From Actinomadura chibensis NBRC 106107 (GTDB lineage Bacteria > Actinomycetota > Actinomycetes > Streptosporangiales > Streptosporangiaceae), in assembly GCF_001552135.1 (NCBI RefSeq), contig NZ_BCQP01000008.1, forward strand, positions 31,163-95,162: a stretch of 64,000 nt of DNA, written 5' to 3'. Both the position numbers and the translations under genes were made by a program. Below the pieces are notes generated by a model. It was not told the origin of the DNA, did no database searches, and was given only the letters and a program-made list of their open reading frames with translations. Shown piece after piece: positions 22,068 through 30,983 of this stretch (position 1 is its first letter; the number at the start of each line of letters is the position of its first letter).

Positions 22068-23453
22068 GTGAGCGATTACGAGATCGAGACGGTGGACGCC
22101 GACCCCGGCGTCGCCGCCGACGAGGGGCCCGCGCCGGTGGTGGCGGTGGTCGGGCGCCCGAACGTCGGCAAGTCCACCCTGGTGAACCGGATCCTGGGGC
22201 GCCGCGAGGCGGTCGTCGAGGACGTCCCCGGCGTGACCCGCGACCGGGTCGCCTACGACGCGGCGTGGAGCGGCCGCCGCTTCACCGTGGTCGACACCGG
22301 CGGCTGGCTGCCGGACTCCTCCGGCCTGACAGCGGCGATCGCCGAGCAGGCGCGGCTGGCGGTCGACCTCGCCGACGTGGTGATGTTCGTGGTCGATGCG
22401 ACGGTCGGCGCGACCGACGTCGACGAGGCCGTGGTGGAGATCCTGCGCCGGTCCGGCAAGCCGGTGGTGCTGACCGCGAACAAGGTCGACAACGCGGGCA
22501 CCGAGGCCGACGCGGCGCTGCTGTGGTCGCTCGGCATCGGCGAGCCGCACCCGGTCAGCGCGCTGCACGGGCGCGGCAGCGGCGACCTGCTCGACGCCGT
22601 CCTCGCGGCGCTGCCCGCCGAGGCCCCGCCGGAGACGTTCGGCGAGGTCGGCGGCCCCCGCCGGATCGCGCTGCTCGGCCGTCCGAACGTCGGCAAGTCG
22701 AGCCTGCTGAACAAGCTCGCGGGGGAGAACCGCGCGGTCGTCGACTCGGTGGCCGGCACGACCCGCGACCCGGTCGACGAGATGATCGAGCTCGGCGGGA
22801 AGACCTGGCGGTTCATCGACACGGCGGGCATCAGGCGGCGGCACCGGGAGAACCAGGGCGCCGACTTCTACGCGACGCTGCGCACCCAGTCGGCGCTGGA
22901 GCGCGCCGAGGTCGCGGTGGTGCTGGTCGACGCGTCCCAGCCGCTCGCCGAGCAGGACCTGCGGATCATCTCGATGGTGATCGACTCGGGCCGGTCCCTC
23001 GTCATCGCCTACAACAAGTGGGACCTGCTGGACGAGGAGCGCCGCCACTACCTCGACCGCGAGATCGACCGGCAGCTGCACAGCGCGCGCTGGGCGCCGC
23101 GGGTGAACGTCTCGGCGAAGACCGGGCGGCACATGGAGAAGCTGGTGCCCGCCATCGAGACGGCGCTGGAGGGGTGGGGCACCCGCGTCCCGACGTCCAA
23201 GCTCAACCAGTTCTTCGCCGACCTGGTCAGCTCGCACCCGCACCCGATCCGGGGCGGCAAGCAGCCGCGCGTGCTGTTCGCGACGCAGGCGGGCGTGCGC
23301 CCGCCGCGGTTCGTGCTGTTCACGACCGGGTTCCTGGAGGAGGGGTACCGGCGGTTCATCGAGCGGCGGCTGCGCGAGGAGTTCGGCTTCCCCGGCACCC
23401 CGCTCGACGTGACGATGAAGATCCGCGAGAAGCGCGGCAAGGCGAAGAGGTAG
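22068..23453 (+). CDS. der: Ribosome-assembly GTPase Der (EngA)
   Basis: This 461-residue double GTPase is needed for 50S maturation. It has two G domains, with P-loops 'GRPNVGKST' near residue 27 and 'GRPNVGKSS' near residue 203, each with DxxG and NKxD motifs (the second 'YNKWDLLD'). A C-terminal KH-like domain ends in a basic tail. I chose GTG 22068, with GAGGAAA upstream, over GTG 22029, which overlaps cmk. A strong hairpin follows the gene. Confidence 0.95.
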   Translation: MSDYEIETVDADPGVAADEGPAPVVAVVGRPNVGKSTLVNRILGRREAVVEDVPGVTRDRVAYDAAWSGRRFTVVDTGGWLPDSSGLTAAIAEQARLAVDLADVVMFVVDATVGATDVDEAVVEILRRSGKPVVLTANKVDNAGTEADAALLWSLGIGEPHPVSALHGRGSGDLLDAVLAALPAEAPPETFGEVGGPRRIALLGRPNVGKSSLLNKLAGENRAVVDSVAGTTRDPVDEMIELGGKTWRFIDTAGIRRRHRENQGADFYATLRTQSALERAEVAVVLVDASQPLAEQDLRIISMVIDSGRSLVIAYNKWDLLDEERRHYLDREIDRQLHSARWAPRVNVSAKTGRHMEKLVPAIETALEGWGTRVPTSKLNQFFADLVSSHPHPIRGGKQPRVLFATQAGVRPPRFVLFTTGFLEEGYRRFIERRLREEFGFPGTPLDVTMKIREKRGKAKR

Positions 23454-23492
23454 CGCCGCCGAGCGCGCGGAGTGGCCGACCCGACCGGCACA

Positions 23493-23524
23493 CGGCCCGT
23501 CCTGGGATCTTCCCGGACGGGCCG
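23493..23524 (+). terminator. Terminator after der
   Basis: CGGCCCGTCC at 23493-23502 pairs perfectly with GGACGGGCCG at 23515-23524 around a 12-base loop, 40 bases past the der stop. It closes the long housekeeping run that starts upstream. Confidence 0.7.
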
Positions 23525-23615
23525 CGGCATGTCAGGATGCTTCCTACGGGCGGCGAGTAAGTCTTCCATTACTCGGTGGTCCGGTGCCGGTGCGCGTGCG
23601 GTCGAGGGGTGCGAC

Positions 23616-23816
23616 GTGAAGCTCTTGCTGCTCATCTGCTGTGCCGCGGTCTGCGTGGCGCTCAGCTTCGTCTGGCGGGAGCCGTGGATCGGCGGCGTCG
23701 GCCTGCTCATCGGCTTCGTCGCGATGTTCACCGACCGCGACGACGTCCGGCTGGACGACGAGCGGCGCAGCCCCGAGACGACCAAGGCCGTCCGCGACAT
23801 GCGCCGCCACCGCTAG
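23616..23816 (+). CDS. Small two-segment membrane protein
   Basis: This 66-residue hypothetical protein has two hydrophobic stretches, 'LLLLICCAAVCVALSFVW' and 'WIGGVGLLIGFVAMF', then an acidic and basic cytoplasmic tail ending 'VRDMRRHR'. GTG 23616 follows GAGGGG by six bases. The frame is open further upstream to 23472, but that part has no membrane-protein character. The two cysteines in the first helix may be lipidated or simply packed. Function unknown; convergent with the next membrane-protein gene. Confidence 0.6.
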   Translation: MKLLLLICCAAVCVALSFVWREPWIGGVGLLIGFVAMFTDRDDVRLDDERRSPETTKAVRDMRRHR

Positions 23817-23843
23817 AACACGCCACCGCTAGACCCGGTGCCG

Positions 23844-24461
23844 CTAGGTGTCGTAGCGCTCTCCCGCGACGTGGCGGTCGTCCGGCGCCCCGGTCGTGCT
23901 CGCGGGGGGCCGCTGGTTCTCCCGGGCGTACCGCCCGTACACGAGCGGCTGCGTCGTGCCCGACCCGGACTTCCCGGCCTCGGCGTCGGCGGCCGCCGCG
24001 TCCGCGTCGCGGGCGCCGACGACGGCGAACCGTCCGAGCGCCAGCGCGGCGAGGAACACGGCGGCGACGCCGAGGCCGGTGAACCCGGCGAGCTGCTCGG
24101 CGAGCCGCCGTCCCTCCTCGGCGCCGAGCGGGGCGCCGACGCCGTCGACGTCCCACAGCGCGGCCACCGGCGGCCCCACGGCGAACCAGGCGCCGCCGAG
24201 CGCGGCGAGCCAGCCGCCGGCCATCCCGAACGCCCGGTTCGCGGCGGCGAGCACGATCAGCCCGCCGAGGACGACGGCCACCGCGGGCGCGACGCTGAGC
24301 TGGAGCCGGTCGGTGTCGTAGACCCAGGGGTCGTCGGGGGCGAAGCCGAAGTCGAAGTAGGGGCCGACGAAGGGCAGCAGACCGCCCCAGAGGCCGAGCA
24401 GCACCAGTAGCGTCCCGGACAGGCCGCCCCGGGAACGCGGTGCGCGCATGGTCCCAGTCAT
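23844..24461 (-). CDS. Four-helix membrane protein of unknown function
   Basis: This 205-residue protein has four predicted membrane segments separated by short loops ('LLVLLGLWGGLLPFVGPY' is the first). A charged, Gly/Ala/Asp-rich cytoplasmic tail of about 50 residues ends the chain. ATG 24461 is preceded by AGGAGG at a 7-base spacing. Another ATG at 24467 would be too close. I recognise no family motif. The tail looks disordered and may contact a partner. Confidence 0.7.
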   Translation of the reverse strand: MTGTMRAPRSRGGLSGTLLVLLGLWGGLLPFVGPYFDFGFAPDDPWVYDTDRLQLSVAPAVAVVLGGLIVLAAANRAFGMAGGWLAALGGAWFAVGPPVAALWDVDGVGAPLGAEEGRRLAEQLAGFTGLGVAAVFLAALALGRFAVVGARDADAAAADAEAGKSGSGTTQPLVYGRYARENQRPPASTTGAPDDRHVAGERYDT

Positions 24462-24562
24462 GATCATTCCTCCTGACCGGGCGTGTGATTCTGAATGTGA
24501 TTTGAGTCCCCCTTTACCCCCACCGGACCACTCCACACGGGCCGGAGGAGAGGAGCCGCCGC

Positions 24563-25744
24563 ATGGGAACCGGATTCGGCGCGAGTGCCGAGGTCGCCGT
24601 CGTGTACGCGCGGGAGGAGCCGCCGGACCGCTGGGACGCCGCCGTCTTCCTCGCCGGGCCGACGCCCCGGTCGCCGGACGTGGCGTCCTGGCGCCCGGAC
24701 GCGGTCGCCGCGCTGCGCGAGCGCTGGCGCGGCCCCGGGCGGCTGGCGGTGTTCGTCCCCGAGCACCGGCACGGCGTCCACGACGACTACACGGGGCAGG
24801 TCGACTGGGAGGAGCGCTGCCTGCACCTGTCCGACGAGGTGGTGTTCTATGTCCCGCGCGATCTGGACACGTTGCCCGCGTTCACCACGAACGTGGAGTG
24901 GGGGATGTGGCACGACAGCGGACGCGCCGTCTTCGGCGCCCCGCCGGACGCGCCGAAGAACCGCTACCTGCTGCACTACGCGGCCAAGTCGGGGGTGCCG
25001 ACGGCGCCCGACGTCGCCGGGACGGTCGCGGCGGCCCTCGACCGGATCGGCGCCGGGGCGCCGCGGGCGGGCGGCGAGCGGGAGGTCCCGCTGCTGCTGT
25101 GGCGGGACGCGTCGTTCCAGAGCTGGTACGCGGGCCAGCGGAGCGCGGGGAACGCGCTGGTCGGCGCGCGGGTGGTGTTCCGGTTCGGCATGCTCTGGGG
25201 GCTGCACGTCCGGATGCACGTCGCCTCGGAGGACCGCGTCAAGGACAACGAGGTCGTCATCGGGCGGGCGGACGTCTCCGCCGTCGTCCTGCACCGCCCG
25301 GGCCGGACGTTCGACGAGACGGAGGTCGTGCTCGTCCGGGAGTTCCGCAGCCCGTGCGTGAACGGGTTCGTCCACGAGCTGCCGGGCGGGTCCGGGACGG
25401 GCGCGCCGGCCGAGGTCGCGCTCGCCGAGGTCGCGGAGGAGACCGGCCTGCTCCTGGACGCGGCGCGGCTGCGCGGGCACGGGCCCCGGCAGGTGAACGC
25501 GACGCTGTCCGCGCACCGGGCGCACCTGTTCTCCGCCGAGGTCACCGGCGCGGAGCTGGCGGCGCTGCGGTCGTCGGGCCCGCACGGGGTCGCGGCGGAC
25601 GGCGAACGCACCTACGTCGAGGTGTCGGCGTTCGGCCGGATCAGGCGGGAGCGGCTCGTCGACCACGCCGCCCTCGGCATGATCGCCGAGGTGCTGCTCG
25701 ACGGGGATGTCGCGACTGCGAGAGGTATCGATCCCATCGGCTAG
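24563..25744 (+). CDS. Deoxyribosyltransferase-like/Nudix fusion protein
   Basis: This 393-residue protein has two enzyme-like parts. Residues about 10-140 resemble nucleoside 2-deoxyribosyltransferases, with 'AVFLAGPTPR' at the start and 'FTTNVEWGMW', where the Asn-x-Glu is the expected catalytic region. Residues about 225-370 form a Nudix domain with the helix 'LAEVAEETGLL'. In the Nudix box the usual Arg is Ala and the first Glu is Gly, but the 'EVAEE' metal ligands remain. It may clean up damaged or modified nucleotides by base or sugar cleavage plus pyrophosphohydrolysis, by inference. A strong GGAGGAGAGGAG ribosome site precedes ATG 24563. Confidence 0.75.
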   Translation: MGTGFGASAEVAVVYAREEPPDRWDAAVFLAGPTPRSPDVASWRPDAVAALRERWRGPGRLAVFVPEHRHGVHDDYTGQVDWEERCLHLSDEVVFYVPRDLDTLPAFTTNVEWGMWHDSGRAVFGAPPDAPKNRYLLHYAAKSGVPTAPDVAGTVAAALDRIGAGAPRAGGEREVPLLLWRDASFQSWYAGQRSAGNALVGARVVFRFGMLWGLHVRMHVASEDRVKDNEVVIGRADVSAVVLHRPGRTFDETEVVLVREFRSPCVNGFVHELPGGSGTGAPAEVALAEVAEETGLLLDAARLRGHGPRQVNATLSAHRAHLFSAEVTGAELAALRSSGPHGVAADGERTYVEVSAFGRIRRERLVDHAALGMIAEVLLDGDVATARGIDPIG

Positions 25745-25790
25745 CACTTTCTCCACCTGCACCGGTCTTCTCCTGGTATCTGCGGGTCGA

Positions 25791-25796
25791 TACCCT
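25791..25796 (+). promoter_or_regulatory. Candidate leaderless -10 for the mod regulator
   Basis: TACCCT lies exactly seven bases before GTG 25804. There is no ribosome site, and the preceding gene stops only 59 bases upstream. This is probably the promoter of the molybdate locus. Confidence 0.5.
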
Positions 25797-25803
25797 GGGC
25801 GGC

Positions 25804-26214
25804 GTGACGACGTTCAAGATCAGTGAGGCGGCGGCGCTGCTCGGGGTCAGCGCGGACACCGTCCGGCGCTGGGTGGACGGCGGGCGCCTGCCCGCGTCCC
25901 GCGACGAGCTCGGGCACCGCCTCGTGCCGGGCGCCGAGCTGGCCGCGTTCGTCCGCGACCAGGCGCGCGGGACCGGCCCGTCCGGCGCGTCCGACCAGGG
26001 CGCGCGGTTCTCCTCGGCGCGCAACCGGATGCGGGGGATCGTGACCGACGTCGTCCGCGACGGCGTGATGGCCCAGGTGGAGATCCAGGCGGGCCCGTTC
26101 CGCGTCGTGTCGCTGATGAGCCGGGAGGCGGCGGACGATCTCGGCCTGCGCGTCGGGGTGGTCGCCGAGGCCGTCGTGAAGTCCACGAACGTCGTCGTCG
26201 AGCTGCCGGACTGA
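25804..26214 (+). CDS. HTH-TOBE molybdate-responsive regulator
   Basis: This 136-residue protein joins a MerR/excisionase-type helix-turn-helix ('FKISEAAALLGVSADTVRRWVDGGRLP') to a single C-terminal TOBE/Mop domain ('MRGIVTDVVRDGVMAQVEIQAGPFRVVSLMSR'). Mop domains bind molybdate or tungstate. Unlike classical ModE it has one Mop copy and a different DNA-binding domain. It lies 25 bases upstream of modA, so it is probably the operon's own molybdate sensor. The GTG start is supported by the leaderless -10. Confidence 0.85.
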   Translation: MTTFKISEAAALLGVSADTVRRWVDGGRLPASRDELGHRLVPGAELAAFVRDQARGTGPSGASDQGARFSSARNRMRGIVTDVVRDGVMAQVEIQAGPFRVVSLMSREAADDLGLRVGVVAEAVVKSTNVVVELPD

Positions 26215-26239
26215 CGGCCGCCGGACCGAGGGAGGGACC

Positions 26240-27031
26240 GTGCTCAGGTCGATCACCGCGGCGGCGTCCGCCGCCCTGCTGCTCGCGGCCGCCGCGGGCT
26301 GCGGCGACGTCGACGACGGCGGCGACGCGTCCGGGAAGGCCGCGACGGCGGGCAGGGGCGGCACGCTGACGGTGTTCGCCGCCGCCTCGCTCACCGAGAC
26401 GTTCGGCGCGCTCGGCAAGGCGTTCGAGGCGTCGCATCCGGGCGTGCGGGTGAGGTTCGCCTTCGGCGGGAGCTCGACGCTCGCGCGGCAGATCACGCAG
26501 GGCGCCCCGGCGGACGTGTTCGCCGCCGCGAGCCCCGCCACCATGAAGACGGTGACGGACGCGGGCGACGCCGCCGGGATGCCCCGGGTGTTCACGCGGA
26601 ACCGCCTGGTGATCGCCGTCCCCGGGAACGACCCCGGCAGGGTGCGCGGGCTCGGCGACCTGGCGCGGCCGGGGCTGAAGGTCGTCCTGTGCGCGGTGCA
26701 GGTGCCGTGCGGGGCCGCCGCCGAGAAGGCGCTCGGCGCGGCGGGGGTCGAGGTGAAGCCCGTCTCGCGGGAGCAGGACGTGAAGGCCGTCCTGACCAAG
26801 GTGTCCCTGGACGAGGCCGACGCCGGGCTCGTCTACCGCACCGACGCCAAGGCGGCGGCCGGCAAGGTGAAGGGGATCGAGTTCCCCGAGTCCGCGCGGG
26901 CGGTCAACGACTATCCGATCGTGGAGGTCGCGAAGGCGCCGCGGTCCGCGCTGGCGAAGGAGTTCATCGGGCTCGTGCTCGGCCCGCGGGGCCGGGACGC
27001 GCTGACCCGGGCGGGCTTCGAGGCGCCGTGA
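26240..27031 (+). CDS. modA: Molybdate-binding lipoprotein
   Basis: This 263-residue protein has a signal peptide with lipobox 'LAAAAGCG' and a mature domain starting 'LTVFAAASLTETFGALGKAF', the ModA signature. 'FGGSSTLARQITQGAPADVFAAAS' contains the oxyanion-binding serines. GTG 26240 follows GGAGGG. It delivers molybdate or tungstate to ModB at the outer face of the membrane. Its stop overlaps modB by four bases. Confidence 0.93.
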   Translation: MLRSITAAASAALLLAAAAGCGDVDDGGDASGKAATAGRGGTLTVFAAASLTETFGALGKAFEASHPGVRVRFAFGGSSTLARQITQGAPADVFAAASPATMKTVTDAGDAAGMPRVFTRNRLVIAVPGNDPGRVRGLGDLARPGLKVVLCAVQVPCGAAAEKALGAAGVEVKPVSREQDVKAVLTKVSLDEADAGLVYRTDAKAAAGKVKGIEFPESARAVNDYPIVEVAKAPRSALAKEFIGLVLGPRGRDALTRAGFEAP

Positions 27032-27828
27032 GCCGGGCGCCCGAGTCCCCGCGGCCGCCGCTGGTCCTGGTGGCGCCCGCGCTGGTCGGGCTCGCGTTCC
27101 TGGTGCTGCCGCTCGCGGGGCTGCTCGTCCGCGCGCCGTGGACGACGCTCGGCACCCGCCTCGCGCAGGACCAGGTCCTGGACGCGCTGCGCCTGTCCCT
27201 GCTCACCGCGACGCTCGCGACCTGCCTGTGCGTGCTGTTCGGCGTCCCGCTGGCGTGGATGCTCGCGCGGGCGCCGTTCCCGGGCGTCCGGCTCGTCCGG
27301 GCGCTGGTGACGGTGCCGCTGGTGCTGCCGCCGGTGGTCGGCGGCGTGGCGCTGCTGCTCGTCCTCGGCCGCCGCGGCCTCGTCGGCGCGCACCTGGACG
27401 CCTGGTTCGGGATCACGCTGCCGTTCACCACCGCCGGGGTCGTCCTCGCCGAGACGTTCGTGGCCATGCCGTTCCTGGTGATCAGCGTCGAGGGCGCGCT
27501 GCGCGCCGCCGACCTGCGCTACGAGGAGGCCGCCGCCACCCTCGGCGCGAGCCGCTGGACGATCTTCCGCCGGGTCACGCTGCCGCTCGTCGCGCCCGGC
27601 GTCGCGGCCGGGGCGGTGCTGTGCTGGGCGCGGGCGCTCGGCGAGTTCGGCGCGACGATCACGTTCGCGGGCAACTTCCCCGGCCGGACGCAGACGATGC
27701 CGCTCGCCGTCTACCTCGCGCTGGAGACCGACCCGCAGGCCGCGATCGTGCTGAGCCTCGTCCTGCTGGCGGTGTCGGTCGCCGTCCTCGCCGCGCTGCG
27801 CGACCGGTGGGTGAGCACGGGCACATGA
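27028..27828 (+). CDS. modB: Molybdate ABC transporter permease
   Basis: This 266-residue permease has about six membrane segments. The EAA loop 'YEEAAATLGASRWTIFRRVTLP' contacts ModC, and 'ARALGEFGATITFAGNFPGRTQT' is the ModB signature near the C-terminus. GTG 27028 overlaps the modA stop (GTGA). The stop sits in an ATGA that begins the small staircase before modC. Confidence 0.93.
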   Translation: MSRAPESPRPPLVLVAPALVGLAFLVLPLAGLLVRAPWTTLGTRLAQDQVLDALRLSLLTATLATCLCVLFGVPLAWMLARAPFPGVRLVRALVTVPLVLPPVVGGVALLLVLGRRGLVGAHLDAWFGITLPFTTAGVVLAETFVAMPFLVISVEGALRAADLRYEEAAATLGASRWTIFRRVTLPLVAPGVAAGAVLCWARALGEFGATITFAGNFPGRTQTMPLAVYLALETDPQAAIVLSLVLLAVSVAVLAALRDRWVSTGT

Positions 27829-27856
27829 GAGCGTCCGCATGAGAGCGTCGGCATGA
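27825..27856 (+). repeat. 14-bp duplication forming an ATGA staircase before modC
   Basis: Two 14-bp near-identical units begin at ATG 27825 and ATG 27839, and a third, diverging copy begins at the modC ATG 27853. Unit one reads ATG AGA GCG TCC GCA TGA and unit two ATG AGA GCG TCG GCA TGA. Each encodes MRASA and stops in an ATGA that overlaps the next ATG. The first ATG itself overlaps the modB stop. A ribosome finishing modB could in principle reinitiate three times in steps to reach modC. Confidence 0.8.
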
Positions 27857-28899
27857 GAACGGGACTGGACGCGCGGCTCGTCGTCCGGCGCGCCGCGTTC
27901 GACCTCGACCTCGCGCTCGCCGCCGCGCCCGGCGAGGTGGTCGCGCTGCTCGGCCCGAACGGGGCGGGCAAGAGCACCGCGCTGCGGGCGCTCGCCGGGC
28001 TCGTCCCGATGGCGGGCGGGCACGTCCGGGTGGACGGCGACGACCTGCGCCCGCTGCCGCCCGACCGGCGCGGCATCGGCATGGTGTTCCAGGACTACCT
28101 GCTGTTCCCGCACCTCAGCGCGCTGGAGAACGTCGCGTTCGGGCCGCGCTGCCAGGGCGCGGGGCGCCGCGCCGCCCGCCGGATCGCGGCCGAGTGGCTC
28201 GACCGGGTGGGGCTCGCGGAGTTCGCGTCCGCCCGGCCGGGGGCGCTGTCGGGCGGGCAGGCGCAGCGCGTCGCCCTCGCGCGGGCGCTCGCCGTCGAGC
28301 CCGGCCTCCTGCTCCTGGACGAGCCGCTCGCCGCCCTCGACGCGCACACCCGGCTGGAGATCCGCGCCGCGCTGCGCCGCCATCTCGCCGGGTTCTCCGG
28401 CGCGGCCGTGCTCGTCACGCACGACCCGCTGGACGCGATGGTGCTCGCCGACCGCATCGCCGTTGTGGAGGGCGGGCGGCTCGTCCAGCAGGGGACGCCC
28501 GCCGAGGTCGCGCGCCGCCCCCGCACCGGCTACGTCGCGCGCCTGGTCGGCCTGAACCTGTACCGGGGGCGCGCGGACGCGGGCCGGGTCGCCGTCGCGG
28601 ACGGCGCCGCGACCCTCGACACCGCCGACCCGCTCGACGGCGACGTCTTCCTCGCCTTCGCGCCCGCCGCCGTCGCGCTGTACCGGACGCGTCCCGACGG
28701 CAGCCCCCGGAACCTGTGGCGCGCCCGCGTCGCCGCGATCGAACGCCAGGGGGACCGCGTCCGGGTGCACCTGTCCGGGCCGCCTTTCGACGCCGTCGCG
28801 GAAGTCACTCCGGCCGCCGTCGCGGAACTCCAATTGTCGGAGGGCAGCCCGATTTGGGCGGCGGTCAAGGCCACGGAGACCCACGTTTACCCAGCTTGA
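27853..28899 (+). CDS. modC: Molybdate ABC transporter ATPase with TOBE domain
   Basis: This 348-residue ATPase has Walker A 'LLGPNGAGKSTALRAL', signature 'LSGGQAQRVALARAL' and Walker B 'LLLLDEPLAALDAHT'. The C-terminal third is a TOBE domain that may bind oxyanion and regulate transport. The ATG at 27853 has no separate ribosome site, and its translation probably depends on reinitiation after modB. It is the last gene of the mod operon. Confidence 0.93.
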   Translation: MRTGLDARLVVRRAAFDLDLALAAAPGEVVALLGPNGAGKSTALRALAGLVPMAGGHVRVDGDDLRPLPPDRRGIGMVFQDYLLFPHLSALENVAFGPRCQGAGRRAARRIAAEWLDRVGLAEFASARPGALSGGQAQRVALARALAVEPGLLLLDEPLAALDAHTRLEIRAALRRHLAGFSGAAVLVTHDPLDAMVLADRIAVVEGGRLVQQGTPAEVARRPRTGYVARLVGLNLYRGRADAGRVAVADGAATLDTADPLDGDVFLAFAPAAVALYRTRPDGSPRNLWRARVAAIERQGDRVRVHLSGPPFDAVAEVTPAAVAELQLSEGSPIWAAVKATETHVYPA

Positions 28900-28950
28900 G
28901 CACGCCTTGACGGACGCGTGACCCGTCCCGGCCAGGAGTCTCCCGGCATG

Positions 28951-28966
28951 GGTGATATCAGTCACA
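28951..28966. promoter_or_regulatory. Candidate Crp/GlxR-type site upstream of pckG
   Basis: GGTGATATCAGTCACA matches TGTGA-N6-TCACA at nine of ten positions. It lies about 112 bases upstream of the pckG start. Crp-family control of gluconeogenic genes is common in actinobacteria, so the site is sensible, though unproven. Confidence 0.45.
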
Positions 28967-28999
28967 AAAACGGGCACGATGCCCCAAAAGCGGACGGGA

Positions 29000-29013
29000 T
29001 TGGTCCAGACCAA
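29000..29013. promoter_or_regulatory. GntR/DasR-like operator upstream of pckG
   Basis: TTGGTCCAGACCAA has perfect six-base arms around CA. It differs by one base from the core TGGTCTAGACCA of DasR-responsive elements and fits GntR-family operators generally. It lies 64 bases upstream of the pckG GTG. It may link phosphoenolpyruvate supply to amino-sugar or gluconate status. Confidence 0.5.
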
Positions 29014-29077
29014 ATGGCAAAAACAGCGGGTCTTGTTCATCATGCAAACATCCTGCGAACAGCTGAAGGAGTTGCCC

Positions 29078-30892
29078 GTGTCCAACCAGGTCCCCGGCCT
29101 CGACCAGGCCCCTACAGGCCACACCGAACTTACTGAGTGGGTACGCGGGATCGCCGAGCTGACGAAGCCCGACCGCGTCGAGTGGTGCGACGGCTCGGAC
29201 GAGGAATGGGAGCGCCTCACCGGCGTCCTCGTCGAGCAGGGCACCCTCACGCGGCTCGACCCCGCCAAGCGTCCGAACAGCTTCTACGCGGCGTCGGACC
29301 CGACCGACGTGGCCCGCGTCGAGGACCGCACGTTCATCTGCTCGGAGAAGGAAGAGGACGCGGGCCCCACCAACAACTGGGTCGCCCCAGGCGAGATGCG
29401 CGCGACCCTGGACGGGCTCTTCGACGGCTGCATGAAGGGCCGCACCATGTACGTGGTGCCCTTCTGCATGGGCCCGCTGGGCGGCAACATCTCCCAGCTC
29501 GGCGTCGAGATCACCGACTCCGCCTACGTCGCGGTGTCGATGCGGATCATGACGCGGATGGGCACCGGCGCGCTGCGCCTCATCGAGGAGCGCGGGACGT
29601 TCGTCAAGGCCGTCCACTCCGTCGGCGCCCCCCTTGAGCCGGGCCAGGCGGACGTGAAGTGGCCGTGCAACTCCACCAAGTACATCACCCACTTCCCCGA
29701 GACCCGGGAGATCTGGTCCTACGGGTCCGGGTACGGCGGCAACGCGCTGCTCGGCAAGAAGTGCTACGCGCTGCGGATCGCGTCCACCATGGCCCGCGAC
29801 GAGGGCTGGATGGCCGAGCACATGCTCATCCTGAAGCTGACGCCGCCGGAGGGCGAGACCCGCTACGTCGCCGCCGCGTTCCCGTCCGCCTGCGGCAAGA
29901 CGAACCTCGCCATGCTGGAGCCGACCATCCCCGGCTGGAAGGTCGAGACGATCGGCGACGACATCGCCTGGATGCGGTTCGGCGACGACGGCCGCCTCTA
30001 CGCGATCAACCCCGAGGCCGGGTTCTTCGGCGTCGCGCCCGGCACCGGCGAGAGCACCAACGCCAACGCCGTGAAGACGCTCTGGGGCAACAGCATCTTC
30101 ACCAACGTGGCGCTCACCGACGACGGGGACGTCTGGTGGGAGGGCCTCACCGACGAGCCGCCCGCGCACCTCACCGACTGGCGCGGCCAGGACTGGACGC
30201 CCGCGTCCGACACCCCCGCCGCGCACCCGAACGCCCGCTTCACCACCCCAGCCGGGCAGTGCCCGATCATCGCCGACGAGTGGGAGGACCCGAAGGGCGT
30301 CCCGATCTCGGCGATCCTGTTCGGCGGACGGCGCGCCTCGGCCGTCCCGCTCGTCACCGAGTCCTTCGACTGGCAGCAGGGCGTCTTCCTCGGCGCGAAC
30401 GTCGCCTCCGAGAAGACCGCCGCCGCCGAGGGCACCGTCGGCGAACTGCGCCGCGACCCGTTCGCCATGCTGCCGTTCTGCGGCTACAACATGGGCGACT
30501 ACTTCGGCCACTGGCTCGACATCGGCAAGGCCACCGACCCCGAGAAACTCCCGCGGATCTACTACGTCAACTGGTTCCGCAAGAACGCCGACGGCAAGTT
30601 CATCTGGCCCGGGTTCGGCGAGAACAGCCGCGTCCTCAAGTGGATCGTCGAGCGCCTGAACGGCCGCGCCGACGCCGTCAAGACCCCGATCGGTCACCTG
30701 CCGACCAGGGACGCCCTCGACACCGACGGCCTCGACCTGGACGACGCCGACCTCGACACCCTCCTCTCGGTCGACACCGAGGTCTGGAAGCAGGAGGCCG
30801 CCCTCGTCCCCGAGCACTTCGAAAAGTTCGGCACCCACATGCCCAAGGCCCTGTGGGACGAGTACCACGGCCTGGTACGCCGGTTGGACTAA
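29078..30892 (+). CDS. pckG: Phosphoenolpyruvate carboxykinase (GTP)
   Basis: This 604-residue enzyme converts oxaloacetate and GTP to phosphoenolpyruvate, the first committed gluconeogenic step. The GTP-type kinase loop '[13 protein letters not shown]' with its reactive Cys is near residue 268, and '[12 protein letters not shown]' is also diagnostic. GTG 29078 follows AAGGAG by six bases. The frame is open 42 codons further up, but that stretch holds the operators and is not protein-like. Confidence 0.96.
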   Translation: MSNQVPGLDQAPTGHTELTEWVRGIAELTKPDRVEWCDGSDEEWERLTGVLVEQGTLTRLDPAKRPNSFYAASDPTDVARVEDRTFICSEKEEDAGPTNNWVAPGEMRATLDGLFDGCMKGRTMYVVPFCMGPLGGNISQLGVEITDSAYVAVSMRIMTRMGTGALRLIEERGTFVKAVHSVGAPLEPGQADVKWPCNSTKYITHFPETREIWSYGSGYGGNALLGKKCYALRIASTMARDEGWMAEHMLILKLTPPEGETRYVAAAFPSACGKTNLAMLEPTIPGWKVETIGDDIAWMRFGDDGRLYAINPEAGFFGVAPGTGESTNANAVKTLWGNSIFTNVALTDDGDVWWEGLTDEPPAHLTDWRGQDWTPASDTPAAHPNARFTTPAGQCPIIADEWEDPKGVPISAILFGGRRASAVPLVTESFDWQQGVFLGANVASEKTAAAEGTVGELRRDPFAMLPFCGYNMGDYFGHWLDIGKATDPEKLPRIYYVNWFRKNADGKFIWPGFGENSRVLKWIVERLNGRADAVKTPIGHLPTRDALDTDGLDLDDADLDTLLSVDTEVWKQEAALVPEHFEKFGTHMPKALWDEYHGLVRRLD

Positions 30893-30897
30893 CCCAA

Positions 30898-30960
30898 GGG
30901 TTGTGTTTACGCAGGGGGGCTGTGTTTTCCCAGGGGGGCTGTGTTTTCCCAGGGGGGCGA
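30898..30960. repeat. Short 20-bp tandem repeat after pckG
   Basis: The unit GGGGGGCTGTGTTTTCCCA recurs with a period of about 20 bp: one degenerate copy (TGTGTTTACGCAGGGGGG) followed by two exact copies. It starts a few bases after the pckG stop and abuts a pair of large hairpins. Function unknown. The T-runs and G-runs could stall or terminate transcription. Confidence 0.6.
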
Positions 30961-30983
30961 CCCCCTGGAACCCCCGTTGGTCG

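Noticed and set aside
29078..29080. Earlier pckG start at 28952
   Set aside because: The additional 42 codons cover the Crp-like and DasR-like sites and are unlike PEPCK sequence, while GTG 29078 has a proper ribosome site.
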